Source: Geminocystis sp. M7585_C2015_104
GTDB lineage: Bacteria > Cyanobacteriota > Cyanobacteriia > Cyanobacteriales > Cyanobacteriaceae
Assembly: GCA_015295805.1 (NCBI GenBank)
Contig: DVEF01000068.1
Coordinates: forward strand, 1-56,742
DNA length: 56,742 bases
Reading direction: 5' to 3'
This document shows, piece by piece, positions 27,901 to 36,467 of the stretch (its first letter is position 1; every line of letters begins with the position of its first letter). The translations under genes were made by a program, and so were the position numbers. The notes under the pieces were generated by a model that worked only from the letters and a program-made list of their open reading frames with translations, was not told where the DNA came from and did no database searches.

Positions 27901-28176
27901 ATATATCGTTTCCGCAACCGGAATCTGAGGGGTGGTTATATATATGTAGGAGAAGAGGAACGTCAATCCATTTTGCGCAACCACAGAGACGTTTTTGTGG
28001 AAGAAGGGATAGCCTTTTATGTGTATGGTGCTGACAGTGGGATTGCGGATAAAATCTACCGTATCCAAACCCGGCCCGGGGCCTATATGTTAGTGCATGA
28101 GGGGGAAAAACAAAGCATTCTTGCCAGTAATTTAGGCTTTGTCAATGAAGGAGTGGCCTTTGAAACGGTAGCATAA
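24985..28176 (+). CDS. Tandem double alkaline phosphatase with three-repeat C-terminal tail, 1063 aa
   Basis: Two alkaline-phosphatase domains lie head to tail, at residues about 4-445 and 457-910. Each opens with VIFIHPDGTSPSH and has TSNAGAVTHATG(A/V)K, where the Ser aligns with the PhoA nucleophile, VVEEEGTDNFGN and TAADSDAGGLQV. Compared with E. coli PhoA, D51, S102, E322, D327 and D369 are kept, but the zinc ligands H331, H370 and H412 appear as Asn, Ser and Asn in both copies (hand alignment). Residues 921-1063 form the same three-repeat tail as the upstream phosphatase. No signal peptide or membrane segment is seen. It is 199 bases downstream of the frameshifted phosphatase, same strand, with its own Pho-type box array. 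Hydrolysis of phosphate monoesters is likely but unproven given the altered metal site. Confidence 0.85.
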   Translation: MSGNHVIFIHPDGTSPSHFGFLRFVDKGPDGRVNWDTLDYAGVYLGHMEDQLGGTSNAGAVTHATGAKVYAESFGYEKDGSPVISLAGTTTTIMEDAVRERKVTALLQSGAIFEPGTAAFVAKTREIEVDGRRIVPRRQNAEIARQVILSGVDFIMAGGLLNLLPVGSPVPEGARAYATTEQLDAISTSPLDRPRENLIQLAINRGYTVVYTEDQLRSLLTLPTPPTKVLGVFAPVHTFNDQPEEVLAQRNLPLYVPTAPTIAEMLEITLELAKKHPNFNNGSLFVVEEEGTDNFGNANNAAGTLEALRRADDAIGVALNFLQRHPNTLVLTAADSDAGGLQVRDPLPAGQNVGNINNNPTTEARNIPLDGQNGVNTRPFVSAPDAQGNRYNFGIAWAGLPDFSGSIVARAEGLNADKLPSTLDNTKIYELMYETLFNRELRSRNPDPVPAPPPTRSTGNVIFIHPDGTSPSHYMALRNIDYGPDGRLNWDMMTHAGVYLGHMADQLTGTSNAGAVTHATGVKVFAESFGLDENNRPIMPASGKVGRTILEEAIRAGKATALIQSGHLAEPGTAAFAAKTTNRDGNELRAREKYAEIIEQVIRSGTNVIMGGGELYMLPRGTTGFHVTPEIDASETRPERRPRINLIELAKSLGYTVVYTKEQMLQVVNSPNPPEKLLGVFAATHTFNDRTEEQLRLGTSNPTPLYVPTAPTVAEMLDAALKILSRDPDGFFAVVEEEGTDNFGNVNNAVGTIEAMRRADAAIGVAMKYVKNKDPNTLVITAADSDAGGLQVFQFVPYERPSGNATTRPELADQESAVPFINVNRTTENRNRVFLDGQNGSQVTPWIPFKAKDSLDGPMGNFGIVWAGTPDFPGGLVAKTYGLNADKLPSTLDNTDIYKIMYETLFGVSPDSVKPYYDKLTDPIYRFRTGNGTYLYVDEAEKQAIMNNNPFGFVFEGEAFKASKRPGANMEPIYRFRNRNLRGGYIYVGEEERQSILRNHRDVFVEEGIAFYVYGADSGIADKIYRIQTRPGAYMLVHEGEKQSILASNLGFVNEGVAFETVA

Positions 28177-28395
28177 GATACAAAACAGTGGTGGCTCCGT
28201 CAGTGTCCCCCCTTTACCCAACTATAAAATCCCCTGTAGACGGGTAAAAATCATCCGGAAGAAAAGGGATTATATAGACTGTCTTCTACGACTGACAACC
28301 GGCACTCGGTGGGGGCTATTGTAGTACAGGGAGGATTGGAGTGAAAAGAGACAAGGAGAATCAGTCCTCCCTCTTCTTGTTGGGCTAAACCCAAC

Positions 28396-29274
28396 CTAAA
28401 ATGTTAAAATCTCACTGGGCAGAGACTGGAAAACTGTCTTATCATTTTTTACTGTACTACTACTAATTCTGGTAACCACAGGAAGAGTAACAGTTTCCAC
28501 CTGGGGGGTAAAACCCAACCACCTTTTGCACTTGGCAGCAAATTCCTGACTATCCCCACTGACACAAAAACGGGTTGGCAGGGGGTGAGAGTGATTTTTC
28601 AGATTAAGCAATTCCAACTCTCTGGCAGCCGCAATACAAACGTATTCTGCAGGGTCTACAAAATGCACTGGAAAAGGAATAATCTCTGTTAAAATGCCCT
28701 TCAAGTGAGGGTAGTGAGTGCAACCGTACACCAGAGTATCAATTCTGTTTTCTATGAGGGGTTGTAGGTATTCCCTGGCTACCCTTTTAGTGTAGGGGTC
28801 ATAAATGCGATTCTCTTCAATGAGAGGTACAAATTCGGGGCATCCCACCTGCCACACTGGTATCCGCGGATTAATCTCCTTGATGGCGTTGAGGTAGGCA
28901 TTACTTTTGACAGTAGCCACCGTGGCAATTATCCCAATCCTCTTCCCTTTTTTCACTGCGCCTCTTGCTGCCGGGTGGATCAGTCCTAATATAGGGAAAT
29001 CATACTCTGACTGTACTACCTCCAAAGCCAAAGCGGAACTGGTATTACAGGCCATGATGACCATTTTCACCCCTTCCGACTTCATCCAGTCTAGGATTTG
29101 TCTTACGAAGAGGATGATTTCTTCTCTACTCCTCTTGCCATAGGGGAGACGGAGAGTGTCTGCAAAATATAGTATGGATTCTTTGGGCAAATAGCGATAT
29201 AGTTTTCTGAGAACCGTTAAACCTCCCACACCACTGTCAAAGACACCAATTCGGTTTCTCCAAGACTGTTTCAT
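28396..29274 (-). CDS. murI: Glutamate racemase
   Basis: MurI makes D-glutamate for peptidoglycan. The N-terminal IGVFDSGVGGLTVLRKL, ADTLRLPYGKRS, the first catalytic Cys in MACNTSSALAL and the second in GCTHYPHLKG are all present. The length of 292 residues is typical. It lies upstream, in transcription order, of no other wall gene, but the next gene upstream on the same strand is a peptidoglycan amidase (29369-31339), so two cell-wall genes sit side by side. A weak hairpin (GTTGGG/CCCAAC, 28379-28395) follows its stop. Confidence 0.95.
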   Translation of the reverse strand: MKQSWRNRIGVFDSGVGGLTVLRKLYRYLPKESILYFADTLRLPYGKRSREEIILFVRQILDWMKSEGVKMVIMACNTSSALALEVVQSEYDFPILGLIHPAARGAVKKGKRIGIIATVATVKSNAYLNAIKEINPRIPVWQVGCPEFVPLIEENRIYDPYTKRVAREYLQPLIENRIDTLVYGCTHYPHLKGILTEIIPFPVHFVDPAEYVCIAAARELELLNLKNHSHPLPTRFCVSGDSQEFAAKCKRWLGFTPQVETVTLPVVTRISSSTVKNDKTVFQSLPSEILTF

Positions 29275-29368
29275 ATAGTTGTTGACTATTGGGATGAAGA
29301 ATATTTTAATTTAAGCAAAACTACTTAGGATGGTAAAGATACCGCCCGGCCAAGTCAATTCTTGATAA

Positions 29369-31339
29369 TTATTGTCGTGTCTTGATGTACTCGATGATTC
29401 CGGCGGCGATAGCCTCTGCCATTTGTCGTTGAAAGGTGGGGTTGGTCAGTTTAGCGGCATCTTCCATCCCAGTCACAAAGCCCGTTTCCAACAACACCGA
29501 GGGCATCCGGGCAGTGCGTATTACATAAAACCTAGCAGTGCGTACCCCCCTGTCCACCACATTCACCCTCCTGATAATGTTACGATGAATACTCTCTGCT
29601 AGGGCACGACTTTGGGGGGTATAATAGTAGGTCTCGTAGCCGTTAACATTGGGTTTGTTGGCGCCGGCGGAATTGGCATGAATACTCACGAAAATGTCGG
29701 CATTGAGGCGGTTGGCCATTTCCGAGCGTTCCTGAAGACTGATAAAATAGTCCCCACCCCTGGTAAGGCGCACTTGTACTCCCTGCTGTTCTAACAAACG
29801 GGCCACCTGTAGGGAGATACTGAGGACTATGTCCTTCTCGAAAATACCCCCAACCCCCACCGCCCCCACGTCCTTACCACCATGTCCTGGATCGATTACC
29901 ACTAGTATTCTTCCCCGACTTGGATTACGGTTGTTTGGCTGACTGCGTGGAGGGTTGTTAGGATTCAAAGGACGATTGTTATTACTGGGACTGGAACTAT
30001 CACTTGGCGTATAGTCGTATGGGTTAACAGAAGAGGGGAGGGTTGTGATGGGGGAAAAGTAGGGGTTATTTAGGGCGTTTGCGGGTGGAATCAAGGGATT
30101 AAAAGGACTAATGACGGTAAGGGGTAGAGATATAAACTCCTCACTCAGTTGGTTAATCTCTCCAATCCTCACCCCCTGAGCCGGCTCTACTTGTATTATT
30201 AGAGAATTGCTTTTTGGTTGCAAAATTCTGAGCCGAGAGATGGGACTTCCCGCCATCAGGATAGGCTCTTGAAAATTGGGTGCCAGCGAGGCATTTTCTA
30301 GACGGATTTCATAGATGCGGTTTTCATTTATCCAACTACCACGTGCTCTGATAGGAAGATTTGCCCTTATAGACAATTGGTTATTGGTAACCTCAATAGA
30401 CTCTATTAAAGTCCCTCTCCCTGTGGAGGGGGACTGACTAGAAGGGGAAAAGGGGGCGACAGGTAGATCCATTACTTGTGTCATGCCTCCCTGTGGCCAG
30501 ATTAACAATTCCCCCCTGGTGGTGAAACTAGCTTGCCAGTCGGGACTATCTGGGTGGATATGAAGAGTTATAACGGTGGTATTGTTTTTCTCACTGATTT
30601 CCAACTCCCCCACTCCGTATTTGTTGACAGGCCAGGATTGCAGTAAATTGGGAGCCACCTTTAAACCCTCAACCTCAAAATAGAGCCGCCGCCGGTCACT
30701 TCTTTGTACTGTGATCCTATTACGCTGACTTCCCCCTAAGGCTATCAACAACCCACTGCTAGTAACCCGAATGGGACTGGTGTTGTTGCGGCTTGCCGGG
30801 GAGGCACTGCGGCTGCTACCAGGGATACTGGAACTAGATGGTGAGGAAGAGGGATTGGGGTTTGGAAAGTAGGGGTTACCAGTTGGCGGTTGGGGAGTGG
30901 GATTTGGGGGCTGGGGATTGGGGGAGGGGGAGGGAATAGGGAATTCTCCTGGTTGTGGCTGGGGTAATTCTACTAGCCACTGGGTGGGTGATATTCCTCT
31001 GATTTTGATCTGACGTGGGTCTAGAATATAACCGGGTGCCAGTTCGATCACCAGTCTGGTAGTATTGGGATCAAATTGACCTATCCTGAGGGTTGTAATT
31101 ACGCTGCCCAGACTTTGTTCAATTTTAGGCCTTCCTAGGATTGTACCGGGTAGGTCAATTACTAGACGTGTAGGATTAGGGATTAATTGGGCTACCGGTT
31201 TAACACTTTCTTCCGTTACGAAAATAAGGCGATTCTGATTCGCGTCAAAACGCCAGGATAGCAATCTCCCCGCATAGGCTGGGGCAGCCACCAACAGGAA
31301 GGTTGTTAAACTAAAAACAAAAGCACATAGTTTTTTCAT
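29369..31339 (-). CDS. amiC: N-acetylmuramoyl-L-alanine amidase with AMIN domains
   Basis: This secreted enzyme cleaves the amide bond between MurNAc and the stem peptide, as needed for daughter-cell separation. The ATG at 31339 begins a clear signal peptide (MKKLCAFVFSLTTFLLVAAP, then AYA) and follows a GGAG site, so I prefer it to the longer frame starting at 31438. After the signal comes an AMIN domain (about 25-110), a Pro/Ser/Asn-rich linker, a second AMIN-like region, another low-complexity linker, and a C-terminal amidase_3 domain with VVIDPGHGGKDVGAVG, FEKDIVLSIS, SIHANSA and LLETGF. These supply the His, Glu and His zinc ligands and the catalytic Glu. Length 656 residues. Confidence 0.92.
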   Translation of the reverse strand: MKKLCAFVFSLTTFLLVAAPAYAGRLLSWRFDANQNRLIFVTEESVKPVAQLIPNPTRLVIDLPGTILGRPKIEQSLGSVITTLRIGQFDPNTTRLVIELAPGYILDPRQIKIRGISPTQWLVELPQPQPGEFPIPSPSPNPQPPNPTPQPPTGNPYFPNPNPSSSPSSSSIPGSSRSASPASRNNTSPIRVTSSGLLIALGGSQRNRITVQRSDRRRLYFEVEGLKVAPNLLQSWPVNKYGVGELEISEKNNTTVITLHIHPDSPDWQASFTTRGELLIWPQGGMTQVMDLPVAPFSPSSQSPSTGRGTLIESIEVTNNQLSIRANLPIRARGSWINENRIYEIRLENASLAPNFQEPILMAGSPISRLRILQPKSNSLIIQVEPAQGVRIGEINQLSEEFISLPLTVISPFNPLIPPANALNNPYFSPITTLPSSVNPYDYTPSDSSSPSNNNRPLNPNNPPRSQPNNRNPSRGRILVVIDPGHGGKDVGAVGVGGIFEKDIVLSISLQVARLLEQQGVQVRLTRGGDYFISLQERSEMANRLNADIFVSIHANSAGANKPNVNGYETYYYTPQSRALAESIHRNIIRRVNVVDRGVRTARFYVIRTARMPSVLLETGFVTGMEDAAKLTNPTFQRQMAEAIAAGIIEYIKTRQ

Positions 31340-31479
31340 AGGATTACTCCCTTTTTTTCTCTCTACTTTTGTTCGCCCCCTTGCCGTCAGCTGTTGCTTT
31401 TTGTTCCAATGACAGGGGCAATATTCTTTTGTTTCCACAGTCTGCCACGCGGAGTAGTCATTTTAGAATTTTCTTACTA

Positions 31480-32034
31480 TCAACGATTGCCTATAGTTTT
31501 TTGAAAAGCAGGCCTTTGGGACAGACGGTTAACATATTCTTCGACGGCAGGGTAGGATGAAAAGTCCATTTTAGCCAGAATCCGGGAATAGGCCAACATC
31601 GAACCCACAGCAATGTCTGCAACGGTGAGTTTATCTCCTAACAAAAATGGTTTTTCGGCAAATATTTTTTCCAAGGGAGGGAGCAATCTAGGGATTTCTC
31701 TTTCGCGATTAGCCTCTAAAAAAAGTCCCGTGGCGAGAGTAGAATTAGCAAATAAAATCCACTGGTTTAGGATACTTCTTTGTTCTAAACCGTTAACTTC
31801 TTTTCCGTACTTTTCCGCCAAATATAGTAAAATTGCCCCTGATTCCCACAATATAAAATCCCCATCCACAATGGCGGGCACTTTCCCCATGGGATTGATT
31901 TTTAGGTAGTCTGGTTTAAGATGTTCACCGTTGGCCATGTCTAAGAGTACAAATTGATATTCTACTCCAATTTCCTCCAAATACCACTGGACTATAGATG
32001 CCCTACTTCTACTACCTCCGTACAACTTGAGCAT
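31480..32034 (-). CDS. Glutathione S-transferase family protein
   Basis: The 184-residue protein has the N-terminal thioredoxin-fold half (LYGGSRSRASIVQWYLEEIG, the cis-Pro segment NPMGKVPAIVDGDFILWES) and a C-terminal all-helical half with PFLLGDKLTVADIAVGSML, the usual N-capping box. The ATG at 32034 starts exactly at MLKLYGG, the family's normal N-terminus, and has GGAAAG upstream; the longer frame from 32115 would add 27 unlikely residues. Substrate unknown; roles in detoxification or redox protection are typical of the family. Confidence 0.9.
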   Translation of the reverse strand: MLKLYGGSRSRASIVQWYLEEIGVEYQFVLLDMANGEHLKPDYLKINPMGKVPAIVDGDFILWESGAILLYLAEKYGKEVNGLEQRSILNQWILFANSTLATGLFLEANREREIPRLLPPLEKIFAEKPFLLGDKLTVADIAVGSMLAYSRILAKMDFSSYPAVEEYVNRLSQRPAFQKTIGNR

Positions 32035-32100
32035 GGTTTTTTCTTTCCAGAGTAGTCGACAATTTTTCGCTAGTTTATTATTACCCATATCTGTCCCCCG

Positions 32101-32128
32101 TGACAAAAAAAACACCCCCCCGGGGACT
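32101..32128 (-). terminator. Probable terminator after the 32156-32620 gene
   Basis: On the minus strand, about 30 bases after the stop of the conserved unknown gene, CCCC is followed by seven Gs, TG and eight Ts. A four-base G-C stem with a GGG loop followed by the T-run would act as a compact intrinsic terminator and isolate the GST gene. Not folded by computation. Confidence 0.45.
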
Positions 32129-32155
32129 TTTGGAGTACTTATTCTACGGGACTAG

Positions 32156-32620
32156 TTATAATCTTTTGTGGGTATAGGGGTGTTGTTTGATATTGTCTTT
32201 GTCGGAAACAATGTTAATACTATTGAGGACCCTTTTCCTTTCCAGAGAGTAGTTAAAATCAGTTTTCGTTTCTCCCAGGGGAATTAACTTTTTGGCATCG
32301 GGGTTAGCCTTATAGGTGCGAGTGGCGGCAAGGGTGCGTTGCAGGAAGTCTTGGCCAAATTGACTGTCTGGGGGGAAAGAGGAAGGTTTCTGGTAGCCGT
32401 TTTCCCTAATCACCTCCCCTACTGTGGTGGCCACTGCCAACTGGTAAGAGGTGGGGATACCCTTAAAAAGGGTTTCCAGGAAGGCGGAGGGGATTGGCTC
32501 AATAATTTTCACCTCCTGCAACTGATCATCTTGTTTCAAAAAGCAGGTGGCCAAGCCAAAAACACAGTAATCGTTAGGGGTTACCCCCGCTTGATTCCAG
32601 TCTATGGTGTGGTGTTCCAT
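32156..32620 (-). CDS. Conserved protein of unknown function, 154 aa
   Basis: I do not recognise a domain. The sequence starts MEHHTIDWNQAGVTPNDYCV and has no signal peptide or membrane segment. It is moderately acidic in the middle and ends in a polar tail. Its codon use and composition resemble the neighbours. Its first 47 bases overlap the end of the upstream RNA methyltransferase gene on the same strand, so translational coupling is likely and supports it being a real gene. Function is not inferred. Confidence 0.7.
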   Translation of the reverse strand: MEHHTIDWNQAGVTPNDYCVFGLATCFLKQDDQLQEVKIIEPIPSAFLETLFKGIPTSYQLAVATTVGEVIRENGYQKPSSFPPDSQFGQDFLQRTLAATRTYKANPDAKKLIPLGETKTDFNYSLERKRVLNSINIVSDKDNIKQHPYTHKRL

Positions 32621-33419
32621 GAGTATTATCCTGTGTTTTCTGTAATTGTCTTTGTCTCTGGTATTCTGCCAGTACTAAGGAAGTAGCAACGGCCACGTTT
32701 AAGGATTCCACCTGATTGAGGAGGGGAATTTTCACCTTGTGGGTGGCCATTGCCTTGAGGGTGGGAGATAATCCCTGAGACTCATTGCCTACTAATACCA
32801 GGGTGGGGGGATAGAAATCCATTTGCCAAAGGGATATACTCCCCCTAGGTTCCGTGGCCACAATTTGATAGCCTTGAAGACGATATTGGGAAATGAGCTC
32901 CAAAAGATTGTCCACCACGGACCATTTAATTTTAAACCATTCCCCGGCAGAGGCTCTTATCACTTTAGGATGATCCAAATCAACACAATCCCTGCTCAAC
33001 CAGAGGAAGTCCACCCCCATGGCCACACTGGTGCGGATGATAGTACCCATATTACCGGGATCTTGAATCCGCTCTAAAACCAGTCCCAATTGAAGGCTAG
33101 GGGGGGGATGGTGGTCAGGGAAACGGGGGGCGGCGGCTACTACGCCATCGGGATTGACGGTGGTTGCCAACCAGGCCATTATCTCTTCGGACACCGTTTC
33201 CGCCTTTTCTGCTAGGGATTGTAATTGTGACCACAAATGGGGGTGTTTTTCTTGCCAGGGTATAGTGGCCAAAACCACCTTCAGGGGGTACTTAAGGGCC
33301 ACTGCCACAGATACTGGATTAGTCCCCTCCAGCAGGTATAAATTTTCTTTATGTCTGTTTTTGCTGTGGTGTAGCTTCTTTACCCCCTTTACAACGGGGT
33401 TTTGGCGACTAGTAAGCAT
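32574..33419 (-). CDS. TrmH/SpoU-family RNA 2'-O-methyltransferase
   Basis: SpoU enzymes use S-adenosylmethionine to methylate ribose 2'-OH groups in rRNA or tRNA. The N-terminal substrate-binding part (MLTSRQNPVVKGVKKL, YLLEGTNPV) is followed by the knotted catalytic domain with motif 1 RIQDPGNMGTIIRTSVAMG, motif 2 LVLVGNESQGLS and motif 3 KIPLLNQVESLNVAVATSLV. The length of 281 residues fits the family. The target nucleotide cannot be read from the sequence. It follows sigA on the same strand by about 16 bases and overlaps the next gene by 47. Confidence 0.9.
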   Translation of the reverse strand: MLTSRQNPVVKGVKKLHHSKNRHKENLYLLEGTNPVSVAVALKYPLKVVLATIPWQEKHPHLWSQLQSLAEKAETVSEEIMAWLATTVNPDGVVAAAPRFPDHHPPPSLQLGLVLERIQDPGNMGTIIRTSVAMGVDFLWLSRDCVDLDHPKVIRASAGEWFKIKWSVVDNLLELISQYRLQGYQIVATEPRGSISLWQMDFYPPTLVLVGNESQGLSPTLKAMATHKVKIPLLNQVESLNVAVATSLVLAEYQRQRQLQKTQDNTHGTPHHRLESSGGNP

Positions 33420-33435
33420 TTTGCAGTGTATTTGA

Positions 33436-34596
33436 TTACCGTATATACTCTTTGAGAATGCTATTGCGATTGGGGTGGCGGAGTTTTCTGAGGGCTTTAG
33501 CCTCTATCTGTCTGATTCTTTCCCGGGTGACGTTAAAGATTTGTCCTATTTCTTCAAGAGTTTTCATGCGACCGTCATCCAAGCCATAACGCAGGCGTAG
33601 TACATCCCGTTCTCGGGGACTGAGAGAGTCCAGGACGTTTTCCAAGTCCTCCCTCAACAGGTTTTTAGCCACTTCATCTTCGGGGTTTTCGCCATCCGCT
33701 TCAATGAAATCGCCCAGACGGGAGTCTTCTTCCTTGCCTATGGGTGTTTCCAGGGAAATGGGGAGTTGGGCAGACTTGGCAATAAATCGGAGTTTCTCGA
33801 TGGTCATCTCCATGTCTTCGGCAATCTCCTCCTCAGTGGGTTTACGCCCCATTTTCTGGGAGAGCATCTTTGTAGTTTTCTTGATGCGAGATATAGTTTC
33901 ATACAGGTGTACGGGGAGACGAATGGTGCGGGATTGATCTGCTATGGCCCGAGTGATTGCCTGACGAATCCACCATGTAGCGTAAGTGGAGAATTTATAA
34001 CCCTTTTCGTGGTCAAATTTCTCTGCTGCCCGAATCAGGCCCAATGAACCTTCTTGAATCAAGTCCTGGAACGACAAACCCCGATTCATGTATTTTTTAG
34101 CAATGGACACCACCAGACGCAAATTCGATTGTACCATCTTATCTTTTGCCCGTCGTCCCAGATGGAGGCGACGATAGAACTGACGCAGGGAGGGCATGTT
34201 ACAGGCTTGAGCCCACTCTTCATCCGTGGGTTTACGTCCCAAATGTTCCTTAAGTTTATTACGTATATACTCCATCTCCAGCAAGTCTGAAATCTGTCGG
34301 GCCAATTCGATTTCCTCTTCTGCCCGCAGAAGTCGAATACGACCGATTTCCTGTAGATATACGCGGATAGAATCCTCTGTAACGGGCCTTTTTCTGGACT
34401 GACCCCTTTGTCTGCCTGCTGGAGCCTTTCGGGGCTTTTTAGCAATTTCTGCCGCCTCTAGGGAGTCTGGGGGCAGTCCTTCGGTTAAATCCTCCGGCAA
34501 CTGGTCGTTATCTTGGTAGTCGGCGAAGGAAGAATCAAACATATCGTCCAAATCATCGGGAGAGACGGTAGCGAACATTTGTTGAACCTGCGTCAT
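33436..34596 (-). CDS. sigA: Principal RNA polymerase sigma factor (group 1, SigA type)
   Basis: The 386-residue protein has region 1.2 ([21 protein letters not shown]), region 2 with the core-binding and -10 recognition helices ([20 protein letters not shown] and [20 protein letters not shown]), region 3, and region 4 with the -35-binding helix-turn-helix ([20 protein letters not shown]). It has an acidic N-terminal stretch and a basic linker ([19 protein letters not shown]) before region 1.2. The ending [16 protein letters not shown] and length match cyanobacterial SigA rather than the shorter group 2 factors. About 950 non-coding bases lie upstream, room for complex regulation. Confidence 0.93.
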   Translation of the reverse strand: MTQVQQMFATVSPDDLDDMFDSSFADYQDNDQLPEDLTEGLPPDSLEAAEIAKKPRKAPAGRQRGQSRKRPVTEDSIRVYLQEIGRIRLLRAEEEIELARQISDLLEMEYIRNKLKEHLGRKPTDEEWAQACNMPSLRQFYRRLHLGRRAKDKMVQSNLRLVVSIAKKYMNRGLSFQDLIQEGSLGLIRAAEKFDHEKGYKFSTYATWWIRQAITRAIADQSRTIRLPVHLYETISRIKKTTKMLSQKMGRKPTEEEIAEDMEMTIEKLRFIAKSAQLPISLETPIGKEEDSRLGDFIEADGENPEDEVAKNLLREDLENVLDSLSPRERDVLRLRYGLDDGRMKTLEEIGQIFNVTRERIRQIEAKALRKLRHPNRNSILKEYIR

Positions 34597-35550
34597 GGCG
34601 TTTTCCTCAAATTGTCAAGAGTTTAGCAGATAGACAAGATGACCAGAAAGATAAACCCTCAAAAAGGGTGCAACCTTCTTTTACAGTTTCCCGTCTGTTG
34701 CCGACAGGGGGAAAAACTAACAGACAGGGAAACCCTAAGCGTATCCCCCACCCCTGGGGAGCCACTCATTGTGGTCCATAAAATCATTAGCATTTCAAAC
34801 GTCCTGGGGTACTCAGCCGACTGTGTATTTTTTGTGCTTCTTCATCAAATACCACAGTCTGGTATATTTTTGACCACTCCTCGAGTCTAGTTAGGCTCAA
34901 GGGTAGCCGGAGGGTAAAGGGGGGAGAGTTGAAACTCCACCCGCACATATGACGAAGAAGTAGTAGTTGACCCGGCAGCGTATTCCCTGTCACCATCAAG
35001 TGTATTGCTCGGCAGAGGAGATATATTATAGACTTGTCTGTTACGGTAAAGATATCTTCAGACTTTTGTTATGGAAGGTTAAGTAAAGATGGACAAGAGA
35101 AACCCCCTAGGGCCCAGCAGTATGGGAAAACAATCTAGTGGAAAGAGGGGCAAACAGGTTGGCTGTTTCTTCCCTTTTCCCATAAGCCCTTGTCCTTGTT
35201 ATCTTTACTTTACTTTTCCCCAGAAGGAGTCGTCTGGACAGACAACCCCCCTGAAGGTTTTTAACAAGTCTGAGCAGGAAAATCTTCAGATATTGTAATG
35301 AATTTCACAGAAAATCGCATCAAATGACGATAGCCTTCTATTGTGTTGGGGGGCATAAACTCTCTCTACCAGTGGAAATAGGAATTGTCCTTGACCACTA
35401 GATTAACAAACCTTTTAGATTTTGGGCAAATTCTCCCCTGATTTTAGGGGGTTTGTCATGGAACTTTAATGGTTGTCCTGGGGGAAGCAATGGCAGTCCT
35501 TTACTGTTTCTGTTTTGCCTCCCCGGGGGGCAATTGCAGCAATATAATAG
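34597..35550. other. Long non-coding region upstream of sigA
   Basis: These 954 bases have no convincing gene. They hold a long nested inverted repeat (35059-35272, listed separately), a short CCCCT/AGGGG hairpin near 35433-35449, and a CCCCGGGGGG palindrome at 35521-35530. The 34620-34790 part is likely to contain the sigA promoter; no unambiguous -35/-10 pair was picked. Confidence 0.5.
35059..35272. repeat. Long nested imperfect inverted repeat
   Basis: Pairing arms nest in order: CAGACTTTTGTTA (35059-35071) with TAACAAGTCTG (35262-35272), two unpaired Ts; AAGTAAAGAT (35081-35090) with ATCTTTACTT (35201-35210); GGACAAG (35091-35097) with CTTGTCC (35189-35195); TATGGGAAAA (35121-35130) with TTTTCCCATA (35175-35184); AAACAG (35152-35157) with CTGTTT (35163-35168) around a five-base loop. 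This makes one elongated hairpin of about 210 bases. It could be a structured RNA or a small non-autonomous mobile element; no transposase or target duplication was recognised. Confidence 0.65.
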
Positions 35551-35886
35551 TCACAATAGGGAAACGAGTTCTTTTCTGAGAAAGTCCATATTGGCAATTC
35601 GTCCCACAAGCAGATTGCCCTCCTTACACTGACTAAAGGCCCGACGCCAATGTTCTACTTCTTCTTGTCGCTGTAGCCAGAATTGGACTATGCTTTCTAT
35701 TACCTCATCCCAGTCCCAGTCCGGTTTTTGGATTATCATTTCTGTAGATTGTATGAAACTGTCCAGAGTACACTCATAGCTTCCCAGGTAAGCCCTGCTG
35801 CGATGGGGATTTTGTTCCACTTGTTGTTGGTAGTAGAAGAAGTCTAGTATTGGACTTATTCCCACAATGTCAAAACAGTAAGACAT
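35551..35886 (-). CDS. Conserved protein of unknown function, 111 aa
   Basis: The ATG at 35886 starts MSYCFDIVGISPILDFFYYQ and has a strong AGGGAGG site eight bases upstream; an earlier in-frame codon would add 12 implausible residues. The protein is rich in aromatic residues and Glu, with no signal peptide or membrane segment and a segment IVQFWLQRQEEVEHWRRAF likely to be helical. It resembles small cyanobacterial proteins, but I cannot name a family. It stands alone between two long non-coding stretches. Confidence 0.7.
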   Translation of the reverse strand: MSYCFDIVGISPILDFFYYQQQVEQNPHRSRAYLGSYECTLDSFIQSTEMIIQKPDWDWDEVIESIVQFWLQRQEEVEHWRRAFSQCKEGNLLVGRIANMDFLRKELVSLL

Positions 35887-36467
35887 AGGCGCTCCTCCCT
35901 TCCTTAGGTTTAAACGACACAAACAATTAAAAAAACTTATACGTCTAGTTTTTTACTTTAATCTCTATTTTTTCTTGGAAAACAATCCCCAATTGAATTC
36001 CACGGGTTTTATTTTAGCTAAAAATACGGAGAATTTTGTTTGGCAATAACTTTTTCCCCCTATTCTTCGTCTTTTTTTAACCCTCGGAAAACACCTAGAT
36101 ATTTTCCCAAGGTTTTATCTGGGATTAAACAAAGACAAAGTTGGGAAAGAGGGTTGAAGGGGGGAGAAAAAAATAAGTGGAACAAATAAATCAGAGGGGG
36201 GATTTTGTAAAAAGAAATACCATAAAAACACTAAAAAGCTCTACAGCCAGGGGGCCAGTGGCAGGCAAGAGCGGAAAGAAAAGGGAGAAAGAAAAAAGGG
36301 AAACTATCTAGAAAAAGATATAAGAAATTTATATCACTAATTTGTTGAAAAAGGCACATTAACTGCTATATTTATCCTTGGCTTAGTACCCCAGGGAAAC
36401 GAAAATGAGTCTCCGCCATTTACTTGCCGTGTGATGAGATGACATGAATAGTAGGGGAGTAGTGTTC
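35887..36467. other. Intergenic region upstream of the M23 peptidase gene
   Basis: About 580 AT-rich, low-complexity bases with many A- and G-runs. It lies between divergent genes, so it must hold both promoters. I see no reading frame, repeat or hairpin that stands out. Confidence 0.4.

Noticed and set aside
34787-34999. Possible 70-residue protein on the minus strand in the gap upstream of sigA
   Set aside because: The sequence has no recognisable domain, lacks a clear ribosome-binding site and could arise by chance in a 950-base gap. A homology search would decide.
35089-35298. 69-residue plus-strand frame inside the inverted repeat
   Set aside because: It lies within the nested inverted repeat, so its composition follows the hairpin; no family resemblance.
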